A stretch of 64,000 nt of DNA from Virgibacillus indicus (GCF_002266285.1 NZ_NPMS01000001.1:744001-808000); one strand, 5' to 3'. Positions 28,137 to 38,027 are shown, counted from the stretch's first letter. Notes: generated from the letters alone by a model not told the origin. Made by a program: numbers and translations.

Positions 28137-29250
28137 CAATCGCTCCCATTATAGAATCACTAATTACAGCAGGTGTAACCGGCATCAAATCGTCAGGAAC
28201 ATCCTGACCGTTTGTAATATACGAAATTCCGATTTGTTTACGAACAGCTATATTGAATATACTTCCATATTGTTTTGTCTCATCAATTTTAGTGAAGATA
28301 ACACCCTTAACAGGTACCTGATAAAATTGATCATAAATCTCACTAAGATCTTTTGGCTTGGCAGTAAGTGCCAGTACCAGATATGTTTCGATATCTAAAT
28401 TGATGTCTATACTTTCCTTCAATTCATTGATATATTTTGCATCACGGAAATTACGGCCTGCTGTATCTACAAGGACTACATCATAGGATGAAAATTTATC
28501 TACAGCTTCTTTGTAATCTTCTATGGTATAGGCTACTTCTATTGGGATATCCAGTATACGTGCATAGGTTTTTAACTGTTCTACTGCAGCAATTCTATAC
28601 GTATCAGTCGTAATAAAAGCTACTTTTTTATGGTCCTGCAACATGCATTCAGCAGCAATTTTTGCAAGTGTTGTGGTTTTTCCAACACCTGTCGGACCAA
28701 TAAAATGAAAGATTTTTTTCTCATAAGTTATTCCTTCAAACGTAATATCAGCCAGTCTGCTCTCTATCTCATCCCTGACATCATTGGTAATCCTGTCCAT
28801 TGCTGGTGAAAGTTCTTCCTCGGCATGCTTCTTAACAACTGAATCGATGAGTTCGGCAGCCAGGTCTCTTTCAATCTCCTGTTCAAGCAAGTGCTGAAAT
28901 ACAAAATTGTAGTCTGGTAGATAATTGGTATCGCCCTGTTTGGAAATTTGTCCAATAATTTTCTTCAAATGCTTAATTTCACTAAGAACTTCATCATTAT
29001 TTTTTAACGGAACAGGTTCTTTTAAAATAGCGGGTTTATCTTTTCGTTCAGCAGGTTTTGCAGCATCGCCTCTCAACGGTTCAGAATCAAGTGCTGCGAC
29101 TACTTCAATTCGTTTCTTTTTAAAGAAACCCATAACCCCCCCGTGCTGCACTTCTTTGGAATTTAGTATTACAGCTTCTGAGCCCAGTTCTTTTCTTACC
29201 TGGTTCATTACTTCCGGCATTGTTGGAGCAACATATTTTTTTACCTTCAT
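28126..29250 (-). CDS. flhF: Flagellar SRP-type GTPase FlhF
   Basis: Signal-recognition-particle-like GTPase that positions the flagellar base. The product has 374 residues: an N-terminal basic B domain (to about 100), an N helical domain (about 110-175), and the G domain with [13 protein letters not shown] at 185-197, TTDTYRIAAVEQL, DTAGRN and TKIDETKQYG. It overlaps flhA by four bases on one side and flhG by eleven on the other. Confidence 0.96.
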   Translation of the reverse strand: MKVKKYVAPTMPEVMNQVRKELGSEAVILNSKEVQHGGVMGFFKKKRIEVVAALDSEPLRGDAAKPAERKDKPAILKEPVPLKNNDEVLSEIKHLKKIIGQISKQGDTNYLPDYNFVFQHLLEQEIERDLAAELIDSVVKKHAEEELSPAMDRITNDVRDEIESRLADITFEGITYEKKIFHFIGPTGVGKTTTLAKIAAECMLQDHKKVAFITTDTYRIAAVEQLKTYARILDIPIEVAYTIEDYKEAVDKFSSYDVVLVDTAGRNFRDAKYINELKESIDINLDIETYLVLALTAKPKDLSEIYDQFYQVPVKGVIFTKIDETKQYGSIFNIAVRKQIGISYITNGQDVPDDLMPVTPAVISDSIMGAIDDE

Positions 29251-31280
29251 GCTATATTCACCACCCCGACGCTTTGAACATTTACTGCAGGTTCTAGTTC
29301 GTTATACGATAACACTGCCACCTGCGGCATAAACCTTTCCAGCAGCTGTTTTAAATACATTCGTATTGCTGGCGAGCATAATACGACAGCTGTTTCTTCC
29401 TGTAATGCGAGTTTTTCAACTTCCTCATGGATTGTTTTAATAATCAGCTGCTGTGAATCAGGATCAAGAGATAAATAATTGCCATGTTCTGTCTGCTGTA
29501 TATTTTCTGCAATTAATTTTTCAACCTTGCCTGATACTGTAATCACCTTCAATGAGTTGTCTTGATGTACAAATTGTTTTGTGATTTGTGAAGATAATGC
29601 CTGTCTTGCATATTCTGCCAATAAATCAGTATCATTCGTTAATTTTGCAAAATCAGCTAATGTTTCAAAAATCACAGGCAGGTTACGAATGGAAATATTT
29701 TCTTTCAGTAATTTAGCAAGAACCTTTTGAACATCTCCAATTGACAGTGGTTCTGGTGTAACCTCTTCGACTAGGATTGGAGAACTATCTTTTAAATGAT
29801 CAATTAATTGCTTCGTTTCTTCCCTGCCAAGTAAAGTATGTGCATGCTGTTTTATCACTTCCGTAATATGTGTTGAAACAACGGAAGGCGGATCAACAAC
29901 GGTATATCCTGATAATTCAGCTTCATCCTTCACATCTTCATTAATCCATTTTGCAGGCAAACCGAATGCAGGCTCTTTCGTATCAATTCCCTCAATCATA
30001 TCATCCTCTAAGTCAGGAGCCATTGCCAGATAATGGTCAAGCAGCAGCTCACCCGTTGCCACTTCATTCCCTTTTATCTTCAGACGATACTCATTGGGAT
30101 TCAGCTGAATATTATCACGAATTCGTACAACAGGAATAACTAACCCGAGTTCAATCGCTAATTGTCTGCGAATCATAATGATACGATCCAATAAGTCACC
30201 GCCTTGGCTGGCATCGGCTAACGGAATTAATGCATAGCCAAATTCAAATTCGATTGGATCCATATTTAGCAGACTTACTACATTTTCCGGTGATTTCATG
30301 GAAGAGCTCTCGGTTTTATCTTCTTCTTCTTCATCTGGTATGTCCGGCACATTCGATTGTTTTGACAGAAGATATCCGCTTAGTGCCAACAAACCGGCAA
30401 TGATCGTTGTCAGGAAAAAATTGATAGGTGTTAAACCAAGCAGAAAAATGGTTCCCGCAGCAATAAATAATAATTTTGGATATTGCAGAAGCTGACCGGT
30501 AACTTCAGTCCCAAGATTCCCCGTGCTCGCTGTTCTGGTTACCACTATTCCTGTCGCAGTTGATATAAGCAATGCAGGGATCTGGCTCACAAGACCATCC
30601 CCGACCGTTAATCGCATGAATGTATCGATTGCTTCCTGAAAGTTCATATCCATCTGTACCATACCGATGATCAGACCAAATATAATATTGATTAAAACAA
30701 TAATTATTCCAGCTATCGCGTCCCCCTTGACGAATTTACTGGCACCATCCATCGATCCATGAAAATCAGCCTCATTTTCAACTTTTTCGCGTCTTTCCTT
30801 TGCCTGCTGCTCGGAAATAATACCTGCATTCAAATCTGCGTCAATACTCATTTGTTTCCCTGGCATCGCATCCAATGTAAATCGGGCAGCAACTTCGGAT
30901 ACACGTTCAGATCCTTTGGTAATAACCAGAAAATTGATAATAACTAAAATAATAAATACAACAAAACCAACAAGCGGATTATCTCCGATTACAAAGGTTC
31001 CAAATGTATCGACTACTCCTCCGGCATCCGCTTCTGATAATATGGAACGTGTTGTTGAGACATTCAACGCTAGACGAAATAAAGTTAACAGCAATATGAG
31101 TGTCGGAAAAACAGAGAATTGCAATGCTTCCTGCGTATTCATCGAGACCAGGATGACAATAAGTGCAAGGATTATATTGATAAGAATCAATACACTTAAC
31201 AGCCATCCAGGTAACGGGATGACAAGCATAATAATAATTAAAATAACGCCTAATAGTACGGATAGATCTCGTGCTTGCAT
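29247..31280 (-). CDS. flhA: Flagellar export gate protein FlhA
   Basis: Large membrane component of the flagellar type III export gate. The product has 677 residues: about eight transmembrane helices in the first 330 residues with the FHIPEP-type block (LTLFRLALNVSTTRSIL, TKGSERVSEVAARFTLDAMPG), an acidic linker, and a cytosolic domain (about 350-677) that docks chaperone-substrate complexes. The ATG lies 41 bases after flhB. Confidence 0.97.
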   Translation of the reverse strand: MQARDLSVLLGVILIIIMLVIPLPGWLLSVLILINIILALIVILVSMNTQEALQFSVFPTLILLLTLFRLALNVSTTRSILSEADAGGVVDTFGTFVIGDNPLVGFVVFIILVIINFLVITKGSERVSEVAARFTLDAMPGKQMSIDADLNAGIISEQQAKERREKVENEADFHGSMDGASKFVKGDAIAGIIIVLINIIFGLIIGMVQMDMNFQEAIDTFMRLTVGDGLVSQIPALLISTATGIVVTRTASTGNLGTEVTGQLLQYPKLLFIAAGTIFLLGLTPINFFLTTIIAGLLALSGYLLSKQSNVPDIPDEEEEDKTESSSMKSPENVVSLLNMDPIEFEFGYALIPLADASQGGDLLDRIIMIRRQLAIELGLVIPVVRIRDNIQLNPNEYRLKIKGNEVATGELLLDHYLAMAPDLEDDMIEGIDTKEPAFGLPAKWINEDVKDEAELSGYTVVDPPSVVSTHITEVIKQHAHTLLGREETKQLIDHLKDSSPILVEEVTPEPLSIGDVQKVLAKLLKENISIRNLPVIFETLADFAKLTNDTDLLAEYARQALSSQITKQFVHQDNSLKVITVSGKVEKLIAENIQQTEHGNYLSLDPDSQQLIIKTIHEEVEKLALQEETAVVLCSPAIRMYLKQLLERFMPQVAVLSYNELEPAVNVQSVGVVNIA

Positions 31281-31320
31281 GAAAGTCTCTCCTCATTGCT
31301 CCTAAGTGAAAGATCACTTG

Positions 31321-32400
31321 TTAAACTTTTTTCTCTAATCTGTACACATATGCTAGAATTTCTGCAACTGCCTGATAGAATTCTTCTGGAATCATATCAC
31401 CAATTTCAACAGTGCTGTGCAAACTCCTGGCCAGTGGTCTGTTTTCAACTGTTACAACATCATTTGCTTTGGCAATTTCTTTAATTTTCAAAGCTGTATG
31501 GTCTGCACCTTTTGCCACTACATATGGAGCGGAAGCTTTCTCTTCATCATATTTAACAGCAATAGCGAAGTGGGTAGGGTTGGTGATAACGACATCTGCT
31601 GAAGGTACCTCACTCATCATACGAGAGGTTGCCATTTGTCTTTGCCGTTCTTTAATTTTCGATTTTATTAAAGGATCGCCTTCAATATTTTTATACTCAT
31701 CTTTTACATCCTGTTTTGACATCTTCATATTTTTTTCAAAATCATAGCGCTGGTAGGCATAATCAAAAACCGCTAAAAATAATAATGCAATTGTTGCTGC
31801 AATCCCCATAACTACCGTAACTCTAATGAAAAATTCGAGAGCATTTTCTGCATTTTTAAATGCAAGCATCATCATTTCATCTTTGTAAATCCAGATAACT
31901 ATAAACGTAATGGCACCAATAAAAACGATTTTGAGAAAAGATTTTAATAATTCAACTAGAGCTCTGATTGAAAATATTCGTTTAGCTCCTTGAATCGGAT
32001 CAATTTTCTTCAGATCAAATTTTAATGGCTCTGTTGTAAATAAAAAGCCGATTTGCATAAGATTTGAAGCAAGTCCCGCTATAATCGCAATTAATACAAT
32101 CGGCGAAAGCATTAGTGCAACTTCAACCGCTGCACCTGAAAAGATCTGGTGTACACTGTTCTCTGTTACGTCCCACTGTATAAATTCTGTAAAGGTTTGC
32201 CTATACAGGGTAGTCATGCTGTCAATTATCGAACTGCTGAAAACAATAAAAATGATGAACATAAACAGTAATAGGAAAGCTGTATTGACATCCTGACTTT
32301 TAGCAACTTTCCCTTTTTTCCGTTCATCCTGCCTTTTTTTCGGAGTTGCTTTTTCAGTCTTTTCACCTGCAAAATACTGTAAATCCATTTTCATCTGCAA
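31321..32400 (-). CDS. flhB: Flagellar export switch protein FlhB
   Basis: Export gate component that switches substrate class from hook to filament. The product has 359 residues from a TTG at 32400, placed eight bases after GGAGG. It gives MQMKMDLQYFAGEKTEKATPKK as in Bacillus FlhB. GTG at 32409 and ATG at 32394 are alternatives. Four transmembrane helices are followed by a cytosolic domain with the self-cleavage motif NPTH at 274-277. The part after NPTH closely resembles the separate protein encoded at 58693-58971. It starts one base after the fliR stop. Confidence 0.96.
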   Translation of the reverse strand: MQMKMDLQYFAGEKTEKATPKKRQDERKKGKVAKSQDVNTAFLLLFMFIIFIVFSSSIIDSMTTLYRQTFTEFIQWDVTENSVHQIFSGAAVEVALMLSPIVLIAIIAGLASNLMQIGFLFTTEPLKFDLKKIDPIQGAKRIFSIRALVELLKSFLKIVFIGAITFIVIWIYKDEMMMLAFKNAENALEFFIRVTVVMGIAATIALLFLAVFDYAYQRYDFEKNMKMSKQDVKDEYKNIEGDPLIKSKIKERQRQMATSRMMSEVPSADVVITNPTHFAIAVKYDEEKASAPYVVAKGADHTALKIKEIAKANDVVTVENRPLARSLHSTVEIGDMIPEEFYQAVAEILAYVYRLEKKV

Positions 32401-32401
32401 G

Positions 32402-33181
32402 TTAAGCACCTCCGAATAATTGCATAAGTCCTCTCATTGTCTCAAACATCGTTTCAAACAATCCTTTAACTAGAGTAATATATAAACTTAGAAAGAAGAG
32501 AATAACGAGAAAACTCACCAGGATTTTCAATGGCAGGCCTACAACGAATACGTTTAATTGCGGGACAGCTCTTGCAATAATTCCTAAAGCTATATCAACC
32601 AAGAATAAACAGCCCACAATAGGTATAGCTATTTGAAAAGCAATGAGAAACATTTTATTGAATGCAGTGATTACAAAATCAGCAATGGATCCATCCTGGA
32701 AAGGTATGAATGCATCTATCGGTATAAAATGATAACTATTAAAAATTCCATCTATTATTAAGTGATGGCCATTTACTGATAATAGAAACAGCAGTGCAAA
32801 TATATAAAAATATTGACCTGTTAAAGGACTTTGTGCCCCGGTTTGCGGATCCATCACATTTGCAATGGCAAACCCCATCTGAAAATCAATGAATCCCCCA
32901 GCAATCTGAACAGCTGATAAAATAATAAAAGCAATTAAACCAATTAATAGACCTACGAGTATTTCTTTAAGCAATAAGAAAATATACATTTCATCAATGA
33001 CTATAGCTGACGCATCAACTGTGTAATACATAATGAAAGCAAGAAAAAAGCTAAAACCTATTTTAAAAGGTGCCGGTATTGTCCGATAAGAAAATAAAGG
33101 AAGTGTAACGAAAAAAGCAGCTATCCGGACAAAAATAAGTAAAAAAACAGGTATACTATTTAAATTAATTAAATCCAGCAT
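32402..33181 (-). CDS. fliR: Flagellar export protein FliR
   Basis: Membrane subunit of the FliPQR export channel. The product has 259 residues and about six hydrophobic helices, including RIAAFFVTLPLFSYRTIPAP at the N-terminus and FQMGFAIANVMDPQTGAQSPL in the middle, both typical for FliR. The stop sits within the ribosome binding region of flhB, so the two are tightly coupled. It is three bases from fliQ. Confidence 0.96.
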   Translation of the reverse strand: MLDLINLNSIPVFLLIFVRIAAFFVTLPLFSYRTIPAPFKIGFSFFLAFIMYYTVDASAIVIDEMYIFLLLKEILVGLLIGLIAFIILSAVQIAGGFIDFQMGFAIANVMDPQTGAQSPLTGQYFYIFALLFLLSVNGHHLIIDGIFNSYHFIPIDAFIPFQDGSIADFVITAFNKMFLIAFQIAIPIVGCLFLVDIALGIIARAVPQLNVFVVGLPLKILVSFLVILFFLSLYITLVKGLFETMFETMRGLMQLFGGA

Positions 33182-33184
33182 AAT

Positions 33185-33454
33185 TTAACCTACAAACTGA
33201 TTTAAATTTTGAAACAGGTCTGCAGTAAATTCGACCATGGTTGTCAGCATCCATGGTCCAAAAAAGATCAGACCTACTAGGACGGCTACTATTTTCGGAA
33301 TGAAGGCCAGGGTTTGTTCCTGTATTTGTGTAGTTGCCTGGAATATACTTACAAGCAGTCCAACTGCCAGTGCTAAAATCAGCAGCGGCCCACTAACCAG
33401 CAGAATAGTATAAATGCCTTTTTCCGCCAATGTTAAAACAAATTCACTACTCAA
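33185..33454 (-). CDS. fliQ: Flagellar export protein FliQ
   Basis: Small export-channel subunit of 89 residues with two transmembrane helices (about 16-38 and 50-75). Diagnostic block: GLLVSIFQATTQIQEQTLAF then IPKIVAV. It lies between fliP and fliR in the conserved order, and its length matches the family exactly. Confidence 0.96.
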   Translation of the reverse strand: MSSEFVLTLAEKGIYTILLVSGPLLILALAVGLLVSIFQATTQIQEQTLAFIPKIVAVLVGLIFFGPWMLTTMVEFTADLFQNLNQFVG

Positions 33455-33490
33455 ATGTTAAAACCTCCCTTTTCTCAGCAGCCGAAAAAA

Positions 33491-34156
33491 TTAGAAACCG
33501 TCCAATAAGGAATGAGTAATTAAATACCAGCCATCCACCAGTACAAATAATAAAATTTTAAATGGCAGTGATATCATTACCGGCGGCAGCATCATCATTC
33601 CCATTGACATTAATACACTTGCCACAGCCATATCAATAATTAAAAATGGAACAAAAATCATAAACCCCATCTGAAAAGCAGTTTTTAATTCACTAATAGC
33701 AAATGCAGGTACAAGTGTTGTTAACGGTATTTCCTGTATACTCTCTGGCCTTTCGAGTTGAGCATAATTCATAAACAAAGCTAAATCTTTTTGCCTTGTA
33801 TGCTCTGCCATAAACTCTTTCATTGGCCGGCTTGCTTCCTCATAAGCCTCATCCAGTGTAATTTCCTCATCAAAAAGAGGCTGCAATGCTTCATCATAGA
33901 CTTCACCAAATACAGGTGCCATGATAAAAAATGTCAAGAATAATGCCAACCCGATCAAAACCTGATTTGGCGGCATTTGCTGGGTTGCGAGTGATGTTCT
34001 GACAAATGACAGAACAATTATGATTCTTGTAAAACTAGTCATTAAGATTAATATACTTGGTGCTAAAGATAAAACAGTCAATAAAAGCAGTAATTTAACA
34101 GATGTTGAAACAGACGAAGGATCTGAACCGGAAAACATGTCTATGAATTCATTCAT
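33491..34156 (-). CDS. fliP: Flagellar export protein FliP
   Basis: Core channel subunit of the export gate. The product has 221 residues from the ATG at 34156, which has AAGGAAG six bases upstream and gives MNEFIDMFSG as in B. subtilis. An ATG two codons earlier is an alternative. Helices and motifs include FTRIIIVLSFVRTSLATQQMPPNQVLIGLALFLT and the C-terminal MSMGMMMLPPVMISLPFK. It lacks an obvious cleavable signal peptide. It overlaps fliO by eight bases. Confidence 0.96.
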   Translation of the reverse strand: MNEFIDMFSGSDPSSVSTSVKLLLLLTVLSLAPSILILMTSFTRIIIVLSFVRTSLATQQMPPNQVLIGLALFLTFFIMAPVFGEVYDEALQPLFDEEITLDEAYEEASRPMKEFMAEHTRQKDLALFMNYAQLERPESIQEIPLTTLVPAFAISELKTAFQMGFMIFVPFLIIDMAVASVLMSMGMMMLPPVMISLPFKILLFVLVDGWYLITHSLLDGF

Positions 34157-34814
34157 GTTCATCTTCCTTCTTCTTTTTATTGTTTATTATTTTGTTTCTA
34201 TTTTGTTTCAGTTTTTCCAACTCACTTGAAAATAGATTTTTAAAATCATTTTGGCTGCTATTATTTTTATCTGTTTTACTTTGAAAAAATGGTACTGACA
34301 GTAATGTGGAACTATCGTTTTCCGATTCCTGTCCATGCTCCAATAAATCATTAATTACTTCTTCATCAGTTATTTCCTGAAGCATTTCAACATTTTCCCC
34401 TACACCAACTAAATAAAATTGTTTTCCAATTCGTACAATTTGGATCGACTTATTCTGTCCGACAGATATACCGCCTAAATTCTCCAACGCCTTTATCTTC
34501 TGAAGTAATTTATTGCGTTTATTTAAAAATTTTAATAATAAATAAATAAGTGCTAGAACTAGTAATAAGGCAAAAAACATTTTAATTAAATCAAATAGCA
34601 GTGATCCATTATCTTCTATAACAGCATCAGATTCATCTTGTTCGGCTTCAGCATCGCCAGATTCAGGTTCATCCATTTTCTCTTCCTTCTTATTATCGCT
34701 TTCCTTCAGCCACTCATCTACTGTTGCTGCATTTACCTGAATTACTGAACCGGCAGTGATAAGAAAGGCAATAATCAGGATGCTTACAATTCTGTGTTTA
34801 GCCAACATACTCAC
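34149..34814 (-). CDS. fliO: Flagellar biosynthesis protein FliO (FliZ of Bacillus)
   Basis: Accessory factor for FliP assembly. The product has 221 residues: a predicted signal peptide (residues 1-29, cleavage near NAA), an acidic extracellular segment, one transmembrane helix (about 73-95), then a cytoplasmic domain with LGGISVGQNKSIQIVRIG and GVGENVEML. The C-terminus is Lys/Asn-rich. Start GTG at 34814 has AGGA five bases upstream. The ATG at 34808 is an alternative. Sequence is weakly conserved, so the call rests on domain plan and position before fliP. Confidence 0.9.
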   Translation of the reverse strand: MSMLAKHRIVSILIIAFLITAGSVIQVNAATVDEWLKESDNKKEEKMDEPESGDAEAEQDESDAVIEDNGSLLFDLIKMFFALLLVLALIYLLLKFLNKRNKLLQKIKALENLGGISVGQNKSIQIVRIGKQFYLVGVGENVEMLQEITDEEVINDLLEHGQESENDSSTLLSVPFFQSKTDKNNSSQNDFKNLFSSELEKLKQNRNKIINNKKKKEDEHE

Positions 34815-34821
34815 TCGTTTC

Positions 34822-35184
34822 CTAGCTTATAGCCTTTTGAATCGCTTCAATTACCCTGTCTGCCTGAAATGGTTTTACAATAAAATCTTTAGCTCCAGCC
34901 TGTATAGCATCAATTACCATAGCTTGCTGCCCCATTGCTGAGCACATGATTATTTTAGCATCGGAGTTTAACTCTTTGATTCTCTTTAAAGAAGTAATAC
35001 CGTCCATTTCCGGCATTGTTATATCCATTGTGACAAGGTCTGGTGATAATTCCTTGTATTTTTCTATTGCCTCTGCACCATCCTGTGCTTCACCAATTAC
35101 CTCAAAACCATTTTTTGTTAAAATATCCTTTATCATCATTCGCATAAACGCTGCATCATCAACGATCAAAATACGGTTTGCCAT
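34822..35184 (-). CDS. cheY: Chemotaxis response regulator CheY
   Basis: Single receiver domain of 120 residues. CheY-P binds FliM and FliY at the switch. The acceptor is Asp54 in TMDITMPEMDG, with the acidic pair at Asp9/Asp10, the conserved switch Ser near IIMCSAMG and Lys in FIVKPF. The ATG at 35184 follows GGAGG with eight-base spacing. The in-frame upstream extension contains that site and is rejected. Standard position between fliY and fliO. Confidence 0.97.
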   Translation of the reverse strand: MANRILIVDDAAFMRMMIKDILTKNGFEVIGEAQDGAEAIEKYKELSPDLVTMDITMPEMDGITSLKRIKELNSDAKIIMCSAMGQQAMVIDAIQAGAKDFIVKPFQADRVIEAIQKAIS

Positions 35185-35209
35185 GCTGTTTTCCTCCTGT
35201 ACCAATCTT

Positions 35210-36325
35210 TTATTTTAGTTTCATTAAGCGGTCTGATTGACTAATTATATCTGTAACTCTTACCCCGAAGTTTTCATCGATAACGACGACTTCTCCTTTG
35301 GCAATCAGTTTTTCATTTACCAAAATATCCACGGGCTCACCAGCTAATTTATCTAATTCAATAATAGAGCCGGAGGATAAATCGAGAATATCTTTTATCG
35401 TACGTTTTGTTCTTCCAAGTTCAACTGTTACCCTTAGTGGGATATCCAATAGCAAATCCAGGTTTCTCTGTTCCTTCTGATTCAGCTCAACCTGATTAAA
35501 TGTCGAGAAGGCAGCTTGCTGGACCTGCGGATTATTCTGATTCATATTGTTTCCCAGGTATTGTGGTAATTCTTCCGTTGCAGATTCTTGAGCCACCGGT
35601 GCTTCCACCTCTTTAGCCGGCTTTTCAAGCTCCTCAACGGCTGCTGCCGTTTCATTTTCTGCCGGTTCATTCAGCAATTGATGAACCAGTTCCTTTGCAA
35701 ATTTAATTGGCATCAGCTGCATAATGTTGGAATCTATTAAACTGCCGACCCTAAGCTGAAAAGACACTTTTACATAAGCATCCTCTTCAAAAATAGTGCC
35801 ATCATCTTCATGCTTTATAGTTGGTGGTGAAATATCTACCTTTTTATTAAAAACCGTAGACATACTTGTTGCAGCAGCACCCATCATTTGATTCATTGCT
35901 TCCTGTACAGCGCTGAGATGGATATCAGTCAGTTCGCTTTCAGGTGAAATACCATCGCCGCCAAGCATTATATCAGAAATAACAGCTGCATCCTCTGCTT
36001 TAATCACCAATAGATTATTCCCGGTAAACCCTTCTATATAATTCACTTGAATACTGACAGGTTCAAAAGTTAATTCTTCTTTTATTTCCGATTTCTGTAT
36101 GACCGATACTTTCGGTGTAGTAATTTCCACCTTTTGATTGAGCAGCATTGATAATGTTGTTGCAGAGCTTCCAAATGAGATATTTCCTATTTCTCCAAGT
36201 GTATCTTCTTCAATCCCAGTAAGGGACTCCACTTCATTTGTATGTAAAGTTTCATCAGGCTCATCATCAGAGCCAATATTTAAAAGTGCATCAATTTCTT
36301 CTTGAGAAAGCATGCCATCATTCAT
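35210..36325 (-). CDS. fliY: Flagellar motor switch phosphatase FliY
   Basis: C-ring protein that also dephosphorylates CheY-P. The product has 371 residues: an N-terminal CheY-P binding peptide (MLSQEEIDALL, like FliM), a CheC-like domain with ExxN sites Glu45/Asn48 (LGEIGNISFG) and Glu142/Asn145 (QEAMNQMMG), a Pro/Glu-rich linker (about 215-260), and a FliN-like SpoA domain (about 280-371) with IPLRVTVELGRTKRTIKDIL. It overlaps the end of fliM by eight bases. Confidence 0.96.
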   Translation of the reverse strand: MNDGMLSQEEIDALLNIGSDDEPDETLHTNEVESLTGIEEDTLGEIGNISFGSSATTLSMLLNQKVEITTPKVSVIQKSEIKEELTFEPVSIQVNYIEGFTGNNLLVIKAEDAAVISDIMLGGDGISPESELTDIHLSAVQEAMNQMMGAAATSMSTVFNKKVDISPPTIKHEDDGTIFEEDAYVKVSFQLRVGSLIDSNIMQLMPIKFAKELVHQLLNEPAENETAAAVEELEKPAKEVEAPVAQESATEELPQYLGNNMNQNNPQVQQAAFSTFNQVELNQKEQRNLDLLLDIPLRVTVELGRTKRTIKDILDLSSGSIIELDKLAGEPVDILVNEKLIAKGEVVVIDENFGVRVTDIISQSDRLMKLK

Positions 36326-37313
36326 TGTAATCGTTCACCCCTTTAATTTCTTCCAGTACTTGCACCGACATTTTATTTTTAAACTTGCCAGGCTGTACAT
36401 AAAACTTAGGTTCGTCATTCACTGACATTGTAAGTGGCTGATCAATCGGCTGATTTAATGCAATTACATCATTTTTATTTAAATTTAAAAATTGCTCGAT
36501 ATTGATAGAAGCCTCCCCAAGTACTGTTTTCGCCTCAACTTTGGCATTCTGAAGGTTTTTGGATATTTTCTCGTATGCATCCACGTCCCTGTCTTTAACT
36601 GTTGTCTGCATCCAGTAATGAACAGATAACTTTGAAATAATTGGCTCCAGAATAATATGTGGAATACAAATGTTAATCATTCCACTTGTTTCTCCAATCT
36701 CTGTATTGAGCGAAACGACAACAACTGTTTCATTGGGAGATACTAATTGCAAAAATTGCGGATTCACCTCAAATTCCTCGAGGACCGGATCAATCTCAAC
36801 AAGAGATGACCATGCCTCCTGGAGGTTTATTACCGCCTTCTCAAAAAGCTGAGTCATTAACAATGTTTCAATTTCCGTCAAGGTCTCCACCTTATTAACA
36901 CTGTTGCCCTTTCCGCCAAGAATCCGGTCAAGCATCGCATAGGCAATGTTAGGATTCACTTCCATGATTAACCTTCCATCAAGTGGTTCCACACTGTAAA
37001 CATTTAATACTGTCATCTTTGGAACAGAGCGGATAAATTCCTCGTATGGCAGCTGGTCCACGGAAGCAACAGATATATTAACGTAAGATCTTAATTGTGC
37101 TGAAAAGAAAGTTGTTAAGAGTCTTGCATAATTCTCATGAATTCTTGAAATGCTTCGGATCTGATCCTTGGAAAACCGGAGCGCACGCTTGAAATCATAA
37201 ACGCGGAGCTTTTTCTCTTTTTCTTCTTTTTTCAACTCATCTGCATCCATTTCTCCAGAAGTTATTGCAGATAATAAAGCATCAATCTCATTTTGCGAAA
37301 GGACCTCTTCCAA
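36318..37313 (-). CDS. fliM: Flagellar motor switch protein FliM
   Basis: Binds CheY-P and reverses motor rotation. The product has 331 residues from a TTG at 37313 (GGAGG nine bases upstream). It gives MEEVLSQNEIDALLSAI, matching the CheY-binding N-terminus. The GTG at 37319 lies too close to the Shine-Dalgarno. Middle domain (about 45-230) is CheC-like without the catalytic pair, and the C-terminal SpoA domain is about 245-320. It overlaps fliY. Confidence 0.95.
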   Translation of the reverse strand: MEEVLSQNEIDALLSAITSGEMDADELKKEEKEKKLRVYDFKRALRFSKDQIRSISRIHENYARLLTTFFSAQLRSYVNISVASVDQLPYEEFIRSVPKMTVLNVYSVEPLDGRLIMEVNPNIAYAMLDRILGGKGNSVNKVETLTEIETLLMTQLFEKAVINLQEAWSSLVEIDPVLEEFEVNPQFLQLVSPNETVVVVSLNTEIGETSGMINICIPHIILEPIISKLSVHYWMQTTVKDRDVDAYEKISKNLQNAKVEAKTVLGEASINIEQFLNLNKNDVIALNQPIDQPLTMSVNDEPKFYVQPGKFKNKMSVQVLEEIKGVNDYNE

Positions 37314-37348
37314 AAACACTCACCTCCATATTGGAGTATTGATTTTAA

Positions 37349-37768
37349 TTACTGAAGTATTTTATTTATTGTATATACATCAGTGATTTTGCCTTCTGTC
37401 ATTACTTCATTCAGTTTATCCTGTACAATACTTTCCAGATTGGTCAACCCTGTTGTAAAATCTTCCTCTGTCAGCTTTGCCAACTCTTTGATTAGTATAT
37501 TTTTCAGCTGAAAATCTCGTTTGCTGATTTCTTCTTTTGCATCTTTTCCATCTGTCAGTACCTGAAATTGAATTCTGACAAAGCTGCCATCCTTTAAATC
37601 TGTCGTAATTTCAGGAGTTTGATAGGAATGTTCTACAATATCATCAATGGATTGGGCCTGTCCTTTGGAATCTTCTCCATTTACATTCCAAATTACAACA
37701 AACGCAATGGAGGCACATACAATTATAATCGCTAATGACGTGACCATTGTTTTCATTAATCTACTCAT
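37349..37768 (-). CDS. fliL: Flagellar basal body-associated protein FliL
   Basis: Single-pass membrane protein that supports the stator. The product has 139 residues from the ATG at 37768, which overlaps the end of swrD. A GTG at 37777 is an alternative. The transmembrane helix is at about residues 8-30, followed by a periplasm-facing domain with [31 protein letters not shown] and [13 protein letters not shown]. Typical length and neighbours. Confidence 0.92.
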   Translation of the reverse strand: MSRLMKTMVTSLAIIIVCASIAFVVIWNVNGEDSKGQAQSIDDIVEHSYQTPEITTDLKDGSFVRIQFQVLTDGKDAKEEISKRDFQLKNILIKELAKLTEEDFTTGLTNLESIVQDKLNEVMTEGKITDVYTINKILQ

Positions 37769-38000
37769 TTGCTTCACCAGCCTCCTTTAAGGATACCTGC
37801 AGACCAATTTTTTGGTAATATGCTGTAATCAGCTTTATAACATCGCATTCTGGGTTTTTTACAACCATTTTTTTTCCGTTCATCAATGTAATGGTCGTGT
37901 CCGGCAATGATTGAATCTGTTCAATCATCATGGCATTTAATGTAAATAAGTCACCATTTAATCGTGTTAACTGAATCATAATATTGGCGGGAGTGCCCAT
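37761..38000 (-). CDS. swrD: FlbD family protein SwrD
   Basis: A 79-residue FlbD/YlzI family protein. B. subtilis SwrD raises flagellar torque through stator function. The family core [31 protein letters not shown] is at residues 9-39. The C-terminal third is helical. Two starts are possible. The ATG at 38000 has TGAGG four bases upstream, but both sit in the loop of a hairpin (see 37989-38017). The ATG at 37979 matches the family length better but has no ribosome binding site. It overlaps fliL by eight bases. Confidence 0.88.
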   Translation of the reverse strand: MGTPANIMIQLTRLNGDLFTLNAMMIEQIQSLPDTTITLMNGKKMVVKNPECDVIKLITAYYQKIGLQVSLKEAGEANE

Positions 38001-38017
38001 ATAACCTCAGCACTCCC
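37989..38017 (-). promoter_or_regulatory. Hairpin enclosing the swrD ribosome binding site and start
   Basis: On the minus strand GGGAGTGC pairs perfectly with GCACTCCC. The 13-base loop holds the Shine-Dalgarno TGAGG and the ATG at 38000. There is no T-tract, so it does not read as a terminator. Confidence 0.55.
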
Positions 38018-38027
38018 TACCTCCTTA

